NCBI GenBank assembly: GCA_017398105.1
Contig: JAFQHF010000097.1
Coordinates: 1-31,303 of the forward strand
DNA length: 31,303 nt
Direction: 5' to 3'
DNA from: Oscillospiraceae bacterium
GTDB taxonomy: Bacteria > Bacillota_A > Clostridia > Oscillospirales > Oscillospiraceae
Shown here piece by piece: positions 8,004 through 14,753 of the stretch. The notes under the pieces are model-generated. The model did no database searches and had not been told where the DNA came from. It saw nothing but the letters and a program-made list of their open reading frames with translations. The position numbers and the translations under genes are program-made. Numbering within the stretch: position 1 is the first letter of the stretch; each line of letters starts with the position of its first letter.

Positions 8004-9029
8004 ATGGGTTACGATAATCTGAGACTGGAAAAGGGTATGTATCGTCAGGAGGGTATGAGCTTTACCCAGGTGCTGGAGTCTCTGGACCCCAGTGAGAATT
8101 ACCGGGGTACGGCACTGGAAGGCACCGACGCGTTCCAGCGGCAGCTGAAGCGGTTCGGTATCCGGGCAAAGGGTGCCGGTTCTTCTCCCGTGGAGAAGTT
8201 CTTCCGGACCATGGATTCTGCGGTGCTGTTCCCTGAGTACATCGCACGAACCGTTCGTCAGGGCATGGAGGAAAATGACATCCTGCCTGCCATCACCGCA
8301 ACCACCACCGTCATCGATGCCATGGACTACCGCTCCATCTATTCCAATCCTACAGATGATGACAAGGCACTGCAGGATGTGGCGGAAGGTGCGGCCATTC
8401 CTGAGACTGAGGTGAAGACCAAGGAGCATCTGGTGAGCCTGACCAAGCGGGGCAGAATGCTGGTGGCTTCCTATGAGGCACTGCGGTTCCAGAAGCTGGA
8501 TCTGTTCAGCGTTATGCTGCGACAGATCGGTGCGCATATTCAGAAGCAGCAGCTGGCGGATGCGGTGAAGGTGCTGATCGAGGGTGACGGCAATGACAAT
8601 GCGGCTGTAGCTTACACCATTGGAACCAGCCCCATCTCCGGCACCAAGGGTACTCTGGGTTACGATCAGTTGGTGGAATTCTGGGGTCAGTTCGATCCCT
8701 ACACCATGAACACCATTCTGTGTTCCACTGCCACCATGACCCAGATGCTGAAGATCCCCGAGCTGCAGAATCCTCTGACCGGCCTGAATTTCCAGGGCAC
8801 CGGCAAGCTGACCACCCCTCTGGGCGCTCAGCTGCACCGGACTTCCGCAGTGGATGACGGTGTGATCATCGGTCTGGACAACCGGTATGCGCTGGAACTG
8901 GTGCGTGCCGGTGATGTGCTGGTGGAATATGACAAGCTCATTGACCGTCAGTTGGAACGGGCTGCCATCACTTCCATTTCCGGCTTCGGCAAGATCTGCG
9001 ACGGTGCGGCCTGCGTGCTGAACGTATGA
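8004..9029 (+). CDS. Phage major capsid protein (HK97 fold)
   Basis: A 341-residue capsid protein in the canonical position after the protease. Features fitting HK97-type major capsid proteins are the N-terminal helical, presumably cleaved or delta region (residues 1-60), the block PVEKFFRTMDSAVLFPEYI, the spine-helix-like segment LTKRGRMLVASYEALRF, and a C-terminal strand rich in Val/Ile (DDGVIIGLDNRYALELV). The ATG at 8004 follows ACAGGAGGAG with 8-9 bases spacing; the in-frame TTG at 7998 overlaps that ribosome site and is rejected. The coding frame is clean. An encapsulin-type nanocompartment is an alternative, but the flanking portal, terminase and connector genes favour a phage head. 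Confidence 0.85.
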   Translation: MGYDNLRLEKGMYRQEGMSFTQVLESLDPSENYRGTALEGTDAFQRQLKRFGIRAKGAGSSPVEKFFRTMDSAVLFPEYIARTVRQGMEENDILPAITATTTVIDAMDYRSIYSNPTDDDKALQDVAEGAAIPETEVKTKEHLVSLTKRGRMLVASYEALRFQKLDLFSVMLRQIGAHIQKQQLADAVKVLIEGDGNDNAAVAYTIGTSPISGTKGTLGYDQLVEFWGQFDPYTMNTILCSTATMTQMLKIPELQNPLTGLNFQGTGKLTTPLGAQLHRTSAVDDGVIIGLDNRYALELVRAGDVLVEYDKLIDRQLERAAITSISGFGKICDGAACVLNV

Positions 9030-9382
9030 TGACGGAGGCGGTGTTTGCTCAGGCGCTGCTGCTGACCGGGGAACTGGAGCTGCGGCAGATGGAACTGTTG
9101 CGGCTCCTGTGCGGCAGCGCGGTGTCGTCTCTGGCACTCCGGCTTCGGGACGGGCTGACGGCGGAGGACTGCGGCGGTGATTTTATTGCGGCTGCCAGTC
9201 TGTATGCCCTGGCGGCGCTGGAAAGCGCGGAGGCAGCCGGCGGCGTGGAGGAATTCAGGGCCGGTGATCTGACAGTGAAGCAGGGAGCCTCCGGAGATGC
9301 TGCCGCAAAAAGCCTGGAAAAACAGGCAGAGCGGATCATTGCGCCTTATGTGAAGGACAGATTTGCGTTTTTGGAGGTATGA
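9026..9382 (+). CDS. Probable head-tail connector (gp6-like)
   Basis: 118 residues, starting in the ATGA overlap with the capsid gene (9026-9029). It is short, acidic and alpha-helical in composition (ELRQMELLRLLCGSAVSSLA and AASLYALAALESAE). The C-terminal part SLEKQAERIIAPYVKDRFAF resembles the end of small connector proteins that bind below the portal. Position right after the capsid gene is the strongest evidence; the sequence alone would not be decisive. Confidence 0.6.
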   Translation: MMTEAVFAQALLLTGELELRQMELLRLLCGSAVSSLALRLRDGLTAEDCGGDFIAAASLYALAALESAEAAGGVEEFRAGDLTVKQGASGDAAAKSLEKQAERIIAPYVKDRFAFLEV

Positions 9383-9383
9383 T

Positions 9384-9728
9384 ATGCGCAGGCAGGTGGA
9401 ACGGATTTTGAACCGGTATGGTACGGATCTGACCCTTGTCAGCGAAACGGAAACCAAAACCGCCCGGGGTTTTTTCCGGGCGGTGAATTCCAAAAGCTGG
9501 CAGAGTATGGAAAGCGAAGCAAGCCTTCTGGGAGAAATTACCAGAGGACAGTATGTGTACATGGGGCCTGTGGATGTGCCGGTGCAGGAAGGGGATACGC
9601 TGGTGCTGGGACAGAAGGCCTATCTGTTCCGCCGGGTGGAGCCTTACTATTTCGGCAATGAGGCGGTATACCGGTGGGGACTGTGCGTGGAGAAGGGTGT
9701 GAATGATATTTGGGGTACTCGATCCTAG
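9384..9728 (+). CDS. Probable phage head-closure/neck protein
   Basis: 114 residues, starting one base after the previous stop with GGAGG at 9373-9377. It is beta-rich: RYGTDLTLVSETETK, VDVPVQEGDTLVLGQKAYLF and YRWGLCVEKG. This pattern, with an N-terminal ILNRYG and a central barrel, is typical of small head-closure proteins, and the gene is in the right place between connector and tail-completion genes. It overlaps the next gene by 19 bases. An exact family is not recognised. Confidence 0.5.
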   Translation: MRRQVERILNRYGTDLTLVSETETKTARGFFRAVNSKSWQSMESEASLLGEITRGQYVYMGPVDVPVQEGDTLVLGQKAYLFRRVEPYYFGNEAVYRWGLCVEKGVNDIWGTRS

Positions 9729-10411
9729 AACTGGTGCTCAGACGGCTGCGGGAGGCCGGTTTTGCTGCGGATGTGGCCTATCCCGGTCAGAAATTTCCCC
9801 GGATCAGCGATACCGTGGCGGCGGTGCACATTGAACGGGTGGATCGGGCCAATCTGACGGTGACGGTGGAGATCAGCATTCTGTGCCCTGCGGACATGGG
9901 CGGTACTGCCTGCGAGGTGGAGGCCCTGCGGGCTACGGAGATCCTGCGGTGGTCCGGCGCAGTTTGCGTGCAGAACGGGTGCACCTACGATGGTGTCGCT
10001 CAGGTGTATGTGGTCAGTGTGCTGGCGACCTTCACCGGCGTGACGGAGGCGGAGGACTGCATGATCTGGCAGGGCTTTTACTGCTATATCGACGGCATGG
10101 CCCACCGTTTTGCGGTGGAATTCACGGCGGATAATGACCGGGGCGGTCAGGCGGAATATGAGATGGGGCAGAAGGAGCCTACGCTGGTCAGCTTTGGCAG
10201 CAATCTGTGGAAGATTCAGCTGGTGGAGATGATCCCCTGCGGGTCACCGGAGCTTCCGGAACCGGATGGGGCCTTTGAACTGAAAATCGTGACGGAACAA
10301 ACCACGGAAATTTACACGGGCTGCCGGTGGCTGACGGAAAAACGGGAGATTTCCAAGCAGGGGCTGCGGCTGACCCGAACGGGTGCGGCGCTGAGACGGG
10401 AGGTGGAATGA
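9710..10411 (+). CDS. Phage tail-completion-like protein with extra C-terminal domain
   Basis: About 233 residues. Residues 1-110 (ILELVLRRLREAGFAADV, PGQKFPRISDTVAAVHIERV, then alternating strands) look like a tail terminator/completion protein. Residues 115-233 form a second beta-rich domain with several aromatics (GFYCYIDGMAHRFAVEF) and end in TRTGAALRREVE; I do not recognise it, and it could be a fused tail-tube-like domain. No ATG or GTG is available: the start must be TTG at 9710 or ATT at 9707, within the end of the preceding gene, with AGAAGG upstream (9691-9696). Translational coupling is therefore likely. Confidence 0.55.
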   Translation: MGYSILELVLRRLREAGFAADVAYPGQKFPRISDTVAAVHIERVDRANLTVTVEISILCPADMGGTACEVEALRATEILRWSGAVCVQNGCTYDGVAQVYVVSVLATFTGVTEAEDCMIWQGFYCYIDGMAHRFAVEFTADNDRGGQAEYEMGQKEPTLVSFGSNLWKIQLVEMIPCGSPELPEPDGAFELKIVTEQTTEIYTGCRWLTEKREISKQGLRLTRTGAALRREVE

Positions 10412-10412
10412 G

Positions 10413-10775
10413 GTGGCGTTTTTGAGCTATAAGACTTTCGTCTGGCCCCGGAATCCCCACACCTATGTGGAGGAGACCAGCCGGGAGCCCAAATTCCACA
10501 CGTCCGAGGGCATCACCTATTATGACGGGATGGGGGATATGAAGCGCATCATCCGGGGCAGCGGCGTGTTTTACGGTGAGAATGCCTATGACCGGTTCAA
10601 GGCGCTGGCTCTGCTGATGGAGCAGAAGGAGGCAGGCAATCTGGAACATCCCATCTGGGGTATCCGGTACTGCTACTTTACCAAGCTGGTGCTGAATCAG
10701 GAGCCGAAGGAAAATTTTGTCAGCTACAGCTTCGAGTTTACACAGGCGCATACCAATGGCGTGGTGCCGGTTTAA
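10413..10775 (+). CDS. Phage baseplate/tail protein, DNA-circulation N-terminal-like
   Basis: 120 residues from a GTG at 10413 behind GGGAGGTGG. The arrangement GSGVFYGENAYDRFKAL, then LEHPIWG, then LNQEPKENFVSYSFEF resembles the N-terminal domain of Mu-like DNA-circulation/baseplate proteins, where a G-x-F-x-G strand, an HP turn and a final FEF strand recur. It is the last phage gene: no tape measure, tube, sheath, baseplate wedge, fibre or lysis gene follows, and the strand switches at the next terminator. It starts one base after the upstream stop. Confidence 0.55.
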   Translation: MAFLSYKTFVWPRNPHTYVEETSREPKFHTSEGITYYDGMGDMKRIIRGSGVFYGENAYDRFKALALLMEQKEAGNLEHPIWGIRYCYFTKLVLNQEPKENFVSYSFEFTQAHTNGVVPV

Positions 10776-10794
10776 AATAGGCTGACAGCCGGCG

Positions 10795-10905
10795 GGTGAT
10801 CGGTACGGCGGCGATTGGGACAGATTAGGGATCAATCGTAGGGGCGGATTGGAAATCCGCCCCTACAATAGATGCGGGTTGCTCGAGGGATGAACGAGAA
10901 TTTAC
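10795..10905. repeat. Single-palindrome REP element after the phage cassette
   Basis: One fully symmetric unit with both feet (GTAG at 10838, CTAC at 10863-10866) and the core GGCGGATTGGAAATCCGCC, preceded by GGGATCAATC as in the larger copies. The right end GATGAACGAGAATTTAC (10889-10905) resembles the terminal repeat GACAAACGATAATTT. Confidence 0.7.
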
Positions 10906-10921
10906 GTGTACTCCGTTACAT

Positions 10922-10957
10922 AAAAAAGGCACTGCCGGTGGTTGGCAGTGCCTTTTT
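10922..10957. terminator. Bidirectional terminator between convergent units
   Basis: AAAAAGGCACTGCC (10923-10936) pairs with GGCAGTGCCTTTTT (10944-10957), loop GGTGGTT. An A run on the left and T run on the right let it end both the phage cassette and the minus-strand phosphoribosyltransferase. Confidence 0.88.
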
Positions 10958-10966
10958 GTGCAAATA

Positions 10967-11521
10967 TCAGGCCATGATGGTTCCGTCGGGGTTGAACAGG
11001 GGGAGCTTTTCCAGGTAGATCAGGTCAGCACGGTCCTGGGCATCGCCTTCGGCCAGAATGGCCATGCGGCCGCAGATCTCGCCGCCAGCCTTTTCGACCA
11101 GGGCTTCCAGAGCCTTCAGACTTTCGCCGGTGGAGATGACATCGTCCACGACCAGGATCTTCTTACCCTTCATCAGAGCGGCATCAGCGCCGTCCAGGTA
11201 CAGCTTCTGCTCCTTGGCGGTGGTAATGGAGTTGACGGTGACGGAGAAAATGTCCCGCATGTAGAGCTTGGGGCCTTTGCGGGCCAGGATGTACTTGGCA
11301 TCGCCTGCCTGACGGGCCATTTCGTGAGCCAGGGGGATGCCCTTGGCTTCGGCGGTGATGATGTAGTCGTATTCAGGGGCGCGCTTCAGCAGTTCCCGGG
11401 CACAGGCTACGGTCAGTTCCTGATCGCCGAAGATAACGAAACCGGCGATATACAGCTTGTCGTTGACGGGGCAGATGGGAAGATCCCGCTCCAGACCTGC
11501 GACGTTCATTCTATAGTACAT
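10967..11521 (-). CDS. Purine-type phosphoribosyltransferase
   Basis: 184 residues with the type I phosphoribosyltransferase PRPP loop ILVVDDVISTGESLKAL (about residues 121-137) and the upstream block YDYIITAEAKGIPLAHEMAR, as in adenine or xanthine phosphoribosyltransferases. These convert a free base and PRPP to the nucleotide in purine salvage. Adenine is the most likely substrate from overall likeness, but xanthine or a paralogous role cannot be excluded, so no symbol is given. ATG at 11521, with GGAGAG in the leader. It has its own promoter (11557-11584) and terminator, so it is a single-gene unit. Confidence 0.8.
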   Translation of the reverse strand: MYYRMNVAGLERDLPICPVNDKLYIAGFVIFGDQELTVACARELLKRAPEYDYIITAEAKGIPLAHEMARQAGDAKYILARKGPKLYMRDIFSVTVNSITTAKEQKLYLDGADAALMKGKKILVVDDVISTGESLKALEALVEKAGGEICGRMAILAEGDAQDRADLIYLEKLPLFNPDGTIMA

Positions 11522-11556
11522 GGGAAGTCTCTCCTTTTTTGTTAATGTATGATTTT

Positions 11557-11584
11557 ATTATACTGCGGCAGGGGGAAATGTCAA
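11557..11584 (-). promoter_or_regulatory. Promoter of the phosphoribosyltransferase gene
   Basis: On the minus strand TTGACA (11584-11579), a 16-base spacer and TATAAT (11562-11557): both boxes match the vegetative sigma consensus exactly. The leader is about 30 bases with no visible riboswitch. Confidence 0.85.
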
Positions 11585-11627
11585 GAAATTGGTGCGGAAG
11601 AAAGAGGGAACTGTCCTCCCATGGGCC

Positions 11628-11899
11628 GACAGCTGTTTCGTGCCCGGTGAGACGGAACGGAGAGTGAAGCGAATCAGCGCTGTGGTAAATGATCGTTTGT
11701 CGGCATAGGGATCAACCAATCGTAGGGGCGGATTTCCAATCCGCCCGAAATCTGTCGACCAATTCCCAGTGAAGCCAACTCCGGCGACCGCGGTCTTTGT
11801 ACAGATCGATACCATTCCCTTGTCGTTACGTTGAGGGCGGATTGAAAATCCGCCCCTACAATAGCATTTCGAGACTCGTGCGACAAACGATAATTTGCC
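11628..11899. repeat. REPIN-like element between two minus-strand units
   Basis: The 384-base gap carries no gene. A degraded piece (CATGGGCCGACAGC, 11630-11643) precedes a full element: GTAAATGATCGTTTGTCGG start (11689), palindrome with GTAG foot at 11722, about 88 bases of spacer, palindrome ending CCCTAC at 11859, and right end GACAAACGATAATTT (11883-11897). The spacer differs from those of the 18660 and 21322 copies. Confidence 0.78.
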
Positions 11900-11905
11900 T
11901 TCCTG

Positions 11906-12457
11906 TCATGCGCCGTATACGGCGATGCCCAGAACGGCGGCGATGCAGATCAGGGTGATGGGGGAGATCTTCTTTTTCAGCGCATATTTGCTGCCGAACA
12001 GAATGAGTGCCAGCACTGCGGTCAGGCCTGCGGCTTTCCGGTCGGGATGTCCGGGGAAACAGTTGGAAGCCACCATTTCCGCACCTGTGGCCAGGATAAT
12101 GCCGATAACGCAGGGCTTTATGCCCCGGAGAACGGCCTGCACGTAAGGATTGTCCATGGCGGATTTCAGGAGGATCATTACCAGAAGAATGATCACGAAG
12201 GCCGGAAGCACCACTGCTGTGGTGGCCAGTACCGCTCCCGGGAAGCCGCCCTGGCTGCTGCCGACGTAGGTGGCCAGATTGACCATGATGGGGCCGGGGG
12301 TGCTTTCGCTGACGGCGATCATATAGCTCAGGGTTTCATCGCTAAGCCAGCCGTAGGAAAGAACGATGTCCCGGATCAGGGGAATGGCGCCGTAGGCACC
12401 GCCGAAGGCAAAGCAGCCCACCTGGAGAAATCCCCAAAACAGATCAAAATAAATCAT
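11906..12457 (-). CDS. Chromate-transporter-family protein, half-size, second of pair
   Basis: 183 residues, one CHR domain. Typical blocks are FGGAYGAIPLI (about residues 18-28), SESTPGPIMVNLATYVG and LPAFVIILLVM; about five or six hydrophobic segments follow. Half-size CHR proteins work as pairs and correspond to the two halves of full-length ChrA, which exports chromate by proton motive force; in gut Clostridia the physiological substrate is unknown. The start ATG at 12457 overlaps the stop of the upstream partner (12454-12457), so synthesis is coupled. No terminator is evident before the repeat element downstream. Confidence 0.9.
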   Translation of the reverse strand: MIYFDLFWGFLQVGCFAFGGAYGAIPLIRDIVLSYGWLSDETLSYMIAVSESTPGPIMVNLATYVGSSQGGFPGAVLATTAVVLPAFVIILLVMILLKSAMDNPYVQAVLRGIKPCVIGIILATGAEMVASNCFPGHPDRKAAGLTAVLALILFGSKYALKKKISPITLICIAAVLGIAVYGA

Positions 12458-13017
12458 GCCCTGTCTCCTTTCTTCGTCCGGAAAAACAGGATCAGACTGA
12501 AGCAGCCGGCCAGGAGCATCAGACTCAGGGAACTGAAATTCCAGGACAGCAGATTTGCCGCGGTGATAAGCACCAGCGCGGCCAGAAGAATGCCTTTGGA
12601 AAGCGGTGTTTTCTTCATTTTCTGCAGCATATTCAGCCCGGCGTTGAGGATCAGCAATCCTACAGCCAGGCGGATGCCTCTGAAGGCACTGGCAATGACC
12701 GTGATCTCCAGAAAATTGTCCAGGAACATGGAAATGACATAAAGGATCACAAAAGAGGGAAGCACCACGCCGACGGTGGCAGCCACTGCACCGGCCATGC
12801 CCTTTTGATGATAGCCCACATAGGTGGCGCAGTTGATGGCGATGGGGCCGGGGGTAGATTCGGCCACCACGGTGACGTTCATCATTTCCTCATGGGTGAT
12901 CCATTTTTTCTTGTCTACACAGCTGTCTTCAATCAGGGCAATCATGGCGTAGCCGCCGCCGAAGGTAAACAGGCCGATCTTTGCGAAGGTCAGAAACAAT
13001 TCCAGCAAGGGGATCAC
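12454..13017 (-). CDS. Chromate-transporter-family protein, half-size, first of pair
   Basis: 187 residues with one CHR domain: FGGGYAMIALIED (about residues 19-31), AESTPGPIAINCATYVGYHQ (about 52-71), VVLPSFVILYVIS, then hydrophobic segments and a basic tail. It is the upstream partner of the gene at 11906 and only about 25-30% alike by eye, as expected for the two non-identical halves of a ChrA-like transporter. The start is GTG at 13017, supported by AAAGGAG just upstream; no ATG is suitably placed. It is expressed from the promoter at 13033-13061. Confidence 0.9.
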   Translation of the reverse strand: MIPLLELFLTFAKIGLFTFGGGYAMIALIEDSCVDKKKWITHEEMMNVTVVAESTPGPIAINCATYVGYHQKGMAGAVAATVGVVLPSFVILYVISMFLDNFLEITVIASAFRGIRLAVGLLILNAGLNMLQKMKKTPLSKGILLAALVLITAANLLSWNFSSLSLMLLAGCFSLILFFRTKKGDRA

Positions 13018-13032
13018 TCCTTTCTTTCCTTA

Positions 13033-13061
13033 AGTATAACGCCGGAAGCGGGCTGCGTCAA
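13033..13061 (-). promoter_or_regulatory. Promoter of the chromate-transporter pair
   Basis: Minus-strand TTGACG (13061-13056), 17-base spacer, TATACT (13038-13033). The leader is short, about 10-15 bases, with the ribosome site AAAGGAG. Confidence 0.75.
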
Positions 13062-13135
13062 GAAATGCGTGAAAACGGGATAGATGCCCTATGGAAATAT
13101 TTTGATAATTTGTATCGATATTTTTTGGTTAACAG

Positions 13136-13164
13136 TTGACAAAAAAGGAATATTTTACTACAAT
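13136..13164 (+). promoter_or_regulatory. Strong promoter of the ZTP-riboswitch transcript
   Basis: TTGACA (13136-13141), exactly 17 bases, TACAAT (13159-13164). Transcription should start near 13171, immediately before the riboswitch aptamer. Confidence 0.88.
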
Positions 13165-13171
13165 AATGATA

Positions 13172-13248
13172 CCATCCTGCATAACTGACGGATTTCGCGG
13201 AATCACCGCGGGGGAGTGCGGGAGATGCATGCCGACCGTCTGGGCAAT
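13172..13248 (+). ncRNA. ZTP (pfl) riboswitch aptamer
   Basis: Senses ZTP/AICAR ribotide (ZMP), which accumulates when 10-formyl-THF is short. Visible parts in order: P1 left side CATCCTGCA (13173-13181); the conserved ACTGACG; hairpin CGCGG/CCGCG (13196-13210); the conserved GGGGAG; P1 right side TGCGGGAGATG (13217-13227); then the pseudoknot-forming 3' module GCCGACCGTCTGGGCAA (13231-13247), matching the pfl consensus (GCCG, CTGGGC). Its last bases also form the left side of the terminator at 13242, giving mutually exclusive structures. Ligand binding should therefore switch expression on. Confidence 0.9.
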
Positions 13249-13280
13249 TCAGTTTGAGGCTGGATTGCCCCTTTTCTTTT
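13242..13280 (+). terminator. Riboswitch-controlled terminator
   Basis: GGGCAATTC (13242-13250) pairs with GGATTGCCC (13262-13270; one G-T), followed by CTTTTCTTTT. The left arm is shared with the CTGGGCAA end of the ZTP aptamer. Confidence 0.88.
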
Positions 13281-13355
13281 GGGCGGCATGGCAGACAGTG
13301 TTTGCAAATGCCCGTGATTCAGCTGAAAAGGATATTTTTTGTACAGAGGTGTGTT

Positions 13356-14687
13356 ATGAAAAAGATCAAGACCTTATCTGAAAGCGATTTTCTGAAGCTG
13401 TTTTTTACGCTCCTGTCCGCAGCATTCCTGGTGGCGGCATTGTTTATGCCGGACCGGGATCAGATGCTCGCCGGCTTCTGGCAGATCCTGAGCCAGCCCG
13501 GTAAGATCTCCACCAATGATTTCGCCCTGGGCGGCTTCGCGGCTACCTTCCTGAATATGGGACTGGTGGGCATGTGCTTTGTGGCGTTGTTCGTTCTGCT
13601 GAAGGCCACTGCCAACAATGTGTCCACACTGGCCTTTGTGCTGACCCTGGGCTTCAGCTCCTGGGGAATCACCGTGCTGAATATCTGGCCCACGATCCTG
13701 GGCGTGGTTGTTTACAGCCTGGTCCGCAAGGAAAAGCTGGGTGCCAACATCAATGCCATGATGTTCTCCACCGGCATTGCTCCTCTGATCACGGATCTGC
13801 TGGTTCGCTATCCCAATGCGGAAGTGGTGGGCTTCAATCTGCCCGGCCTGCTGGTGACCCTGCTGGTGGGCTTCCTGATCGGCTTCCTGCTGCCTGCCGG
13901 TCTGGGCCATGCCCCCAATGTCCATAAGGGCTTTGACCTGTATTCCGCAGCGGTTCCCGTGTGCTTCTTTGCCTTCTTCCTGAATGCTACGCTGTATAAG
14001 ACCCTGGGCATTGCCCTGCCTGCTGCACCCGGCGCGGAGACGCTGAGCGTGGCATCCCAGTCCATTGTGAATGTGTTCTGCCTGATCGTTTTCGGATCGT
14101 GCGTGGTGCTGGCGCTGGCTCTGGGCTGCAGGCCGAAGGACTATCTGTCTCTTCTGACCGCACCTGCCCATGTGGGTTCCGTTTCCTCTGCGAAGGGTAA
14201 GGAAGTATTCCTGATGAATGTGGGCGTGTACGGCCTGTTCATCCTGGCTTACTATAACCTCATCGGCGCTACCTTCAACGGCATCACCTTCGGCATCATC
14301 TTCTGTATGCTGTGCACCTGCAATTCCGGCTCCCATCCCGGTAATGTCTGGCCCATTATGCTGGGCTATGTGGTGGCAGCCACGGCCTTCGGCTGGCTGT
14401 CTCAGCTGGCAGGCGGCACATTCTCTCTGGCCATCAATGCCCAGGCGATTGCCATCGGCCTGTGCTTTGCCAATGGTCTGAGCCCCATCGTCAGCAAGTA
14501 CGGCTGGTTCTGGGGCATGGTCAGTGCCATTATGCACTATCTGCTGGTGACCTCTGTGCCCAACATGCACGGCGGCTACTGCCTGTACAACGGCGGCTTT
14601 ACGGCTGCTGTGATCTGCCTGATCCTGGTGCCGGAGCTGGAGCGCTTCGTCAAGACCAAAGAGGAGAAGAAGGCCCTGAAGGGCTGA
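13356..14687 (+). CDS. Polytopic membrane protein, DUF1576-like, ZTP-regulated (copy 1)
   Basis: 443 residues with roughly ten or more hydrophobic segments: an inner-membrane protein of the type I associate with DUF1576 (family name from memory). Function unknown; a transporter is likely. Conserved between both copies: MPDRDQML (about 34-41), FLNMGLVGM, SSWGITVLNIWPTILGV, VHKGFDLYSAAVPV, the polar motif CTCNSGSHPGN (Cys320-Asn330) inside an otherwise hydrophobic region, and HGGYCLYNGGFTAA near the end. ATG at 13356 with AGAGGTG upstream; further in-frame codons upstream lie in the riboswitch leader. The ZTP riboswitch implies expression when formyl-THF is low, so folate, a purine or a one-carbon donor are candidate substrates. 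Comparative genomics has used the name impX for a predicted pfl-controlled transporter; whether this is the same family is unverified. Confidence 0.8.
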   Translation: MKKIKTLSESDFLKLFFTLLSAAFLVAALFMPDRDQMLAGFWQILSQPGKISTNDFALGGFAATFLNMGLVGMCFVALFVLLKATANNVSTLAFVLTLGFSSWGITVLNIWPTILGVVVYSLVRKEKLGANINAMMFSTGIAPLITDLLVRYPNAEVVGFNLPGLLVTLLVGFLIGFLLPAGLGHAPNVHKGFDLYSAAVPVCFFAFFLNATLYKTLGIALPAAPGAETLSVASQSIVNVFCLIVFGSCVVLALALGCRPKDYLSLLTAPAHVGSVSSAKGKEVFLMNVGVYGLFILAYYNLIGATFNGITFGIIFCMLCTCNSGSHPGNVWPIMLGYVVAATAFGWLSQLAGGTFSLAINAQAIAIGLCFANGLSPIVSKYGWFWGMVSAIMHYLLVTSVPNMHGGYCLYNGGFTAAVICLILVPELERFVKTKEEKKALKG

Positions 14688-14753
14688 TACCCGGCAATAT
14701 TTCTCATTTCCCCAAGAAACACTTCACCGGAACGGACAGAGGAGACATCTGCC

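Noticed and set aside
8004..9029. Encapsulin nanocompartment instead of a phage capsid
   Set aside because: No cargo gene next to it, whereas terminase, portal, protease and connector genes are contiguous.
3761..10775. Complete functional prophage
   Set aside because: No integrase, repressor, replication, tape measure, tail fibre, holin or endolysin gene, and no att-like direct repeats that convincingly flank it.
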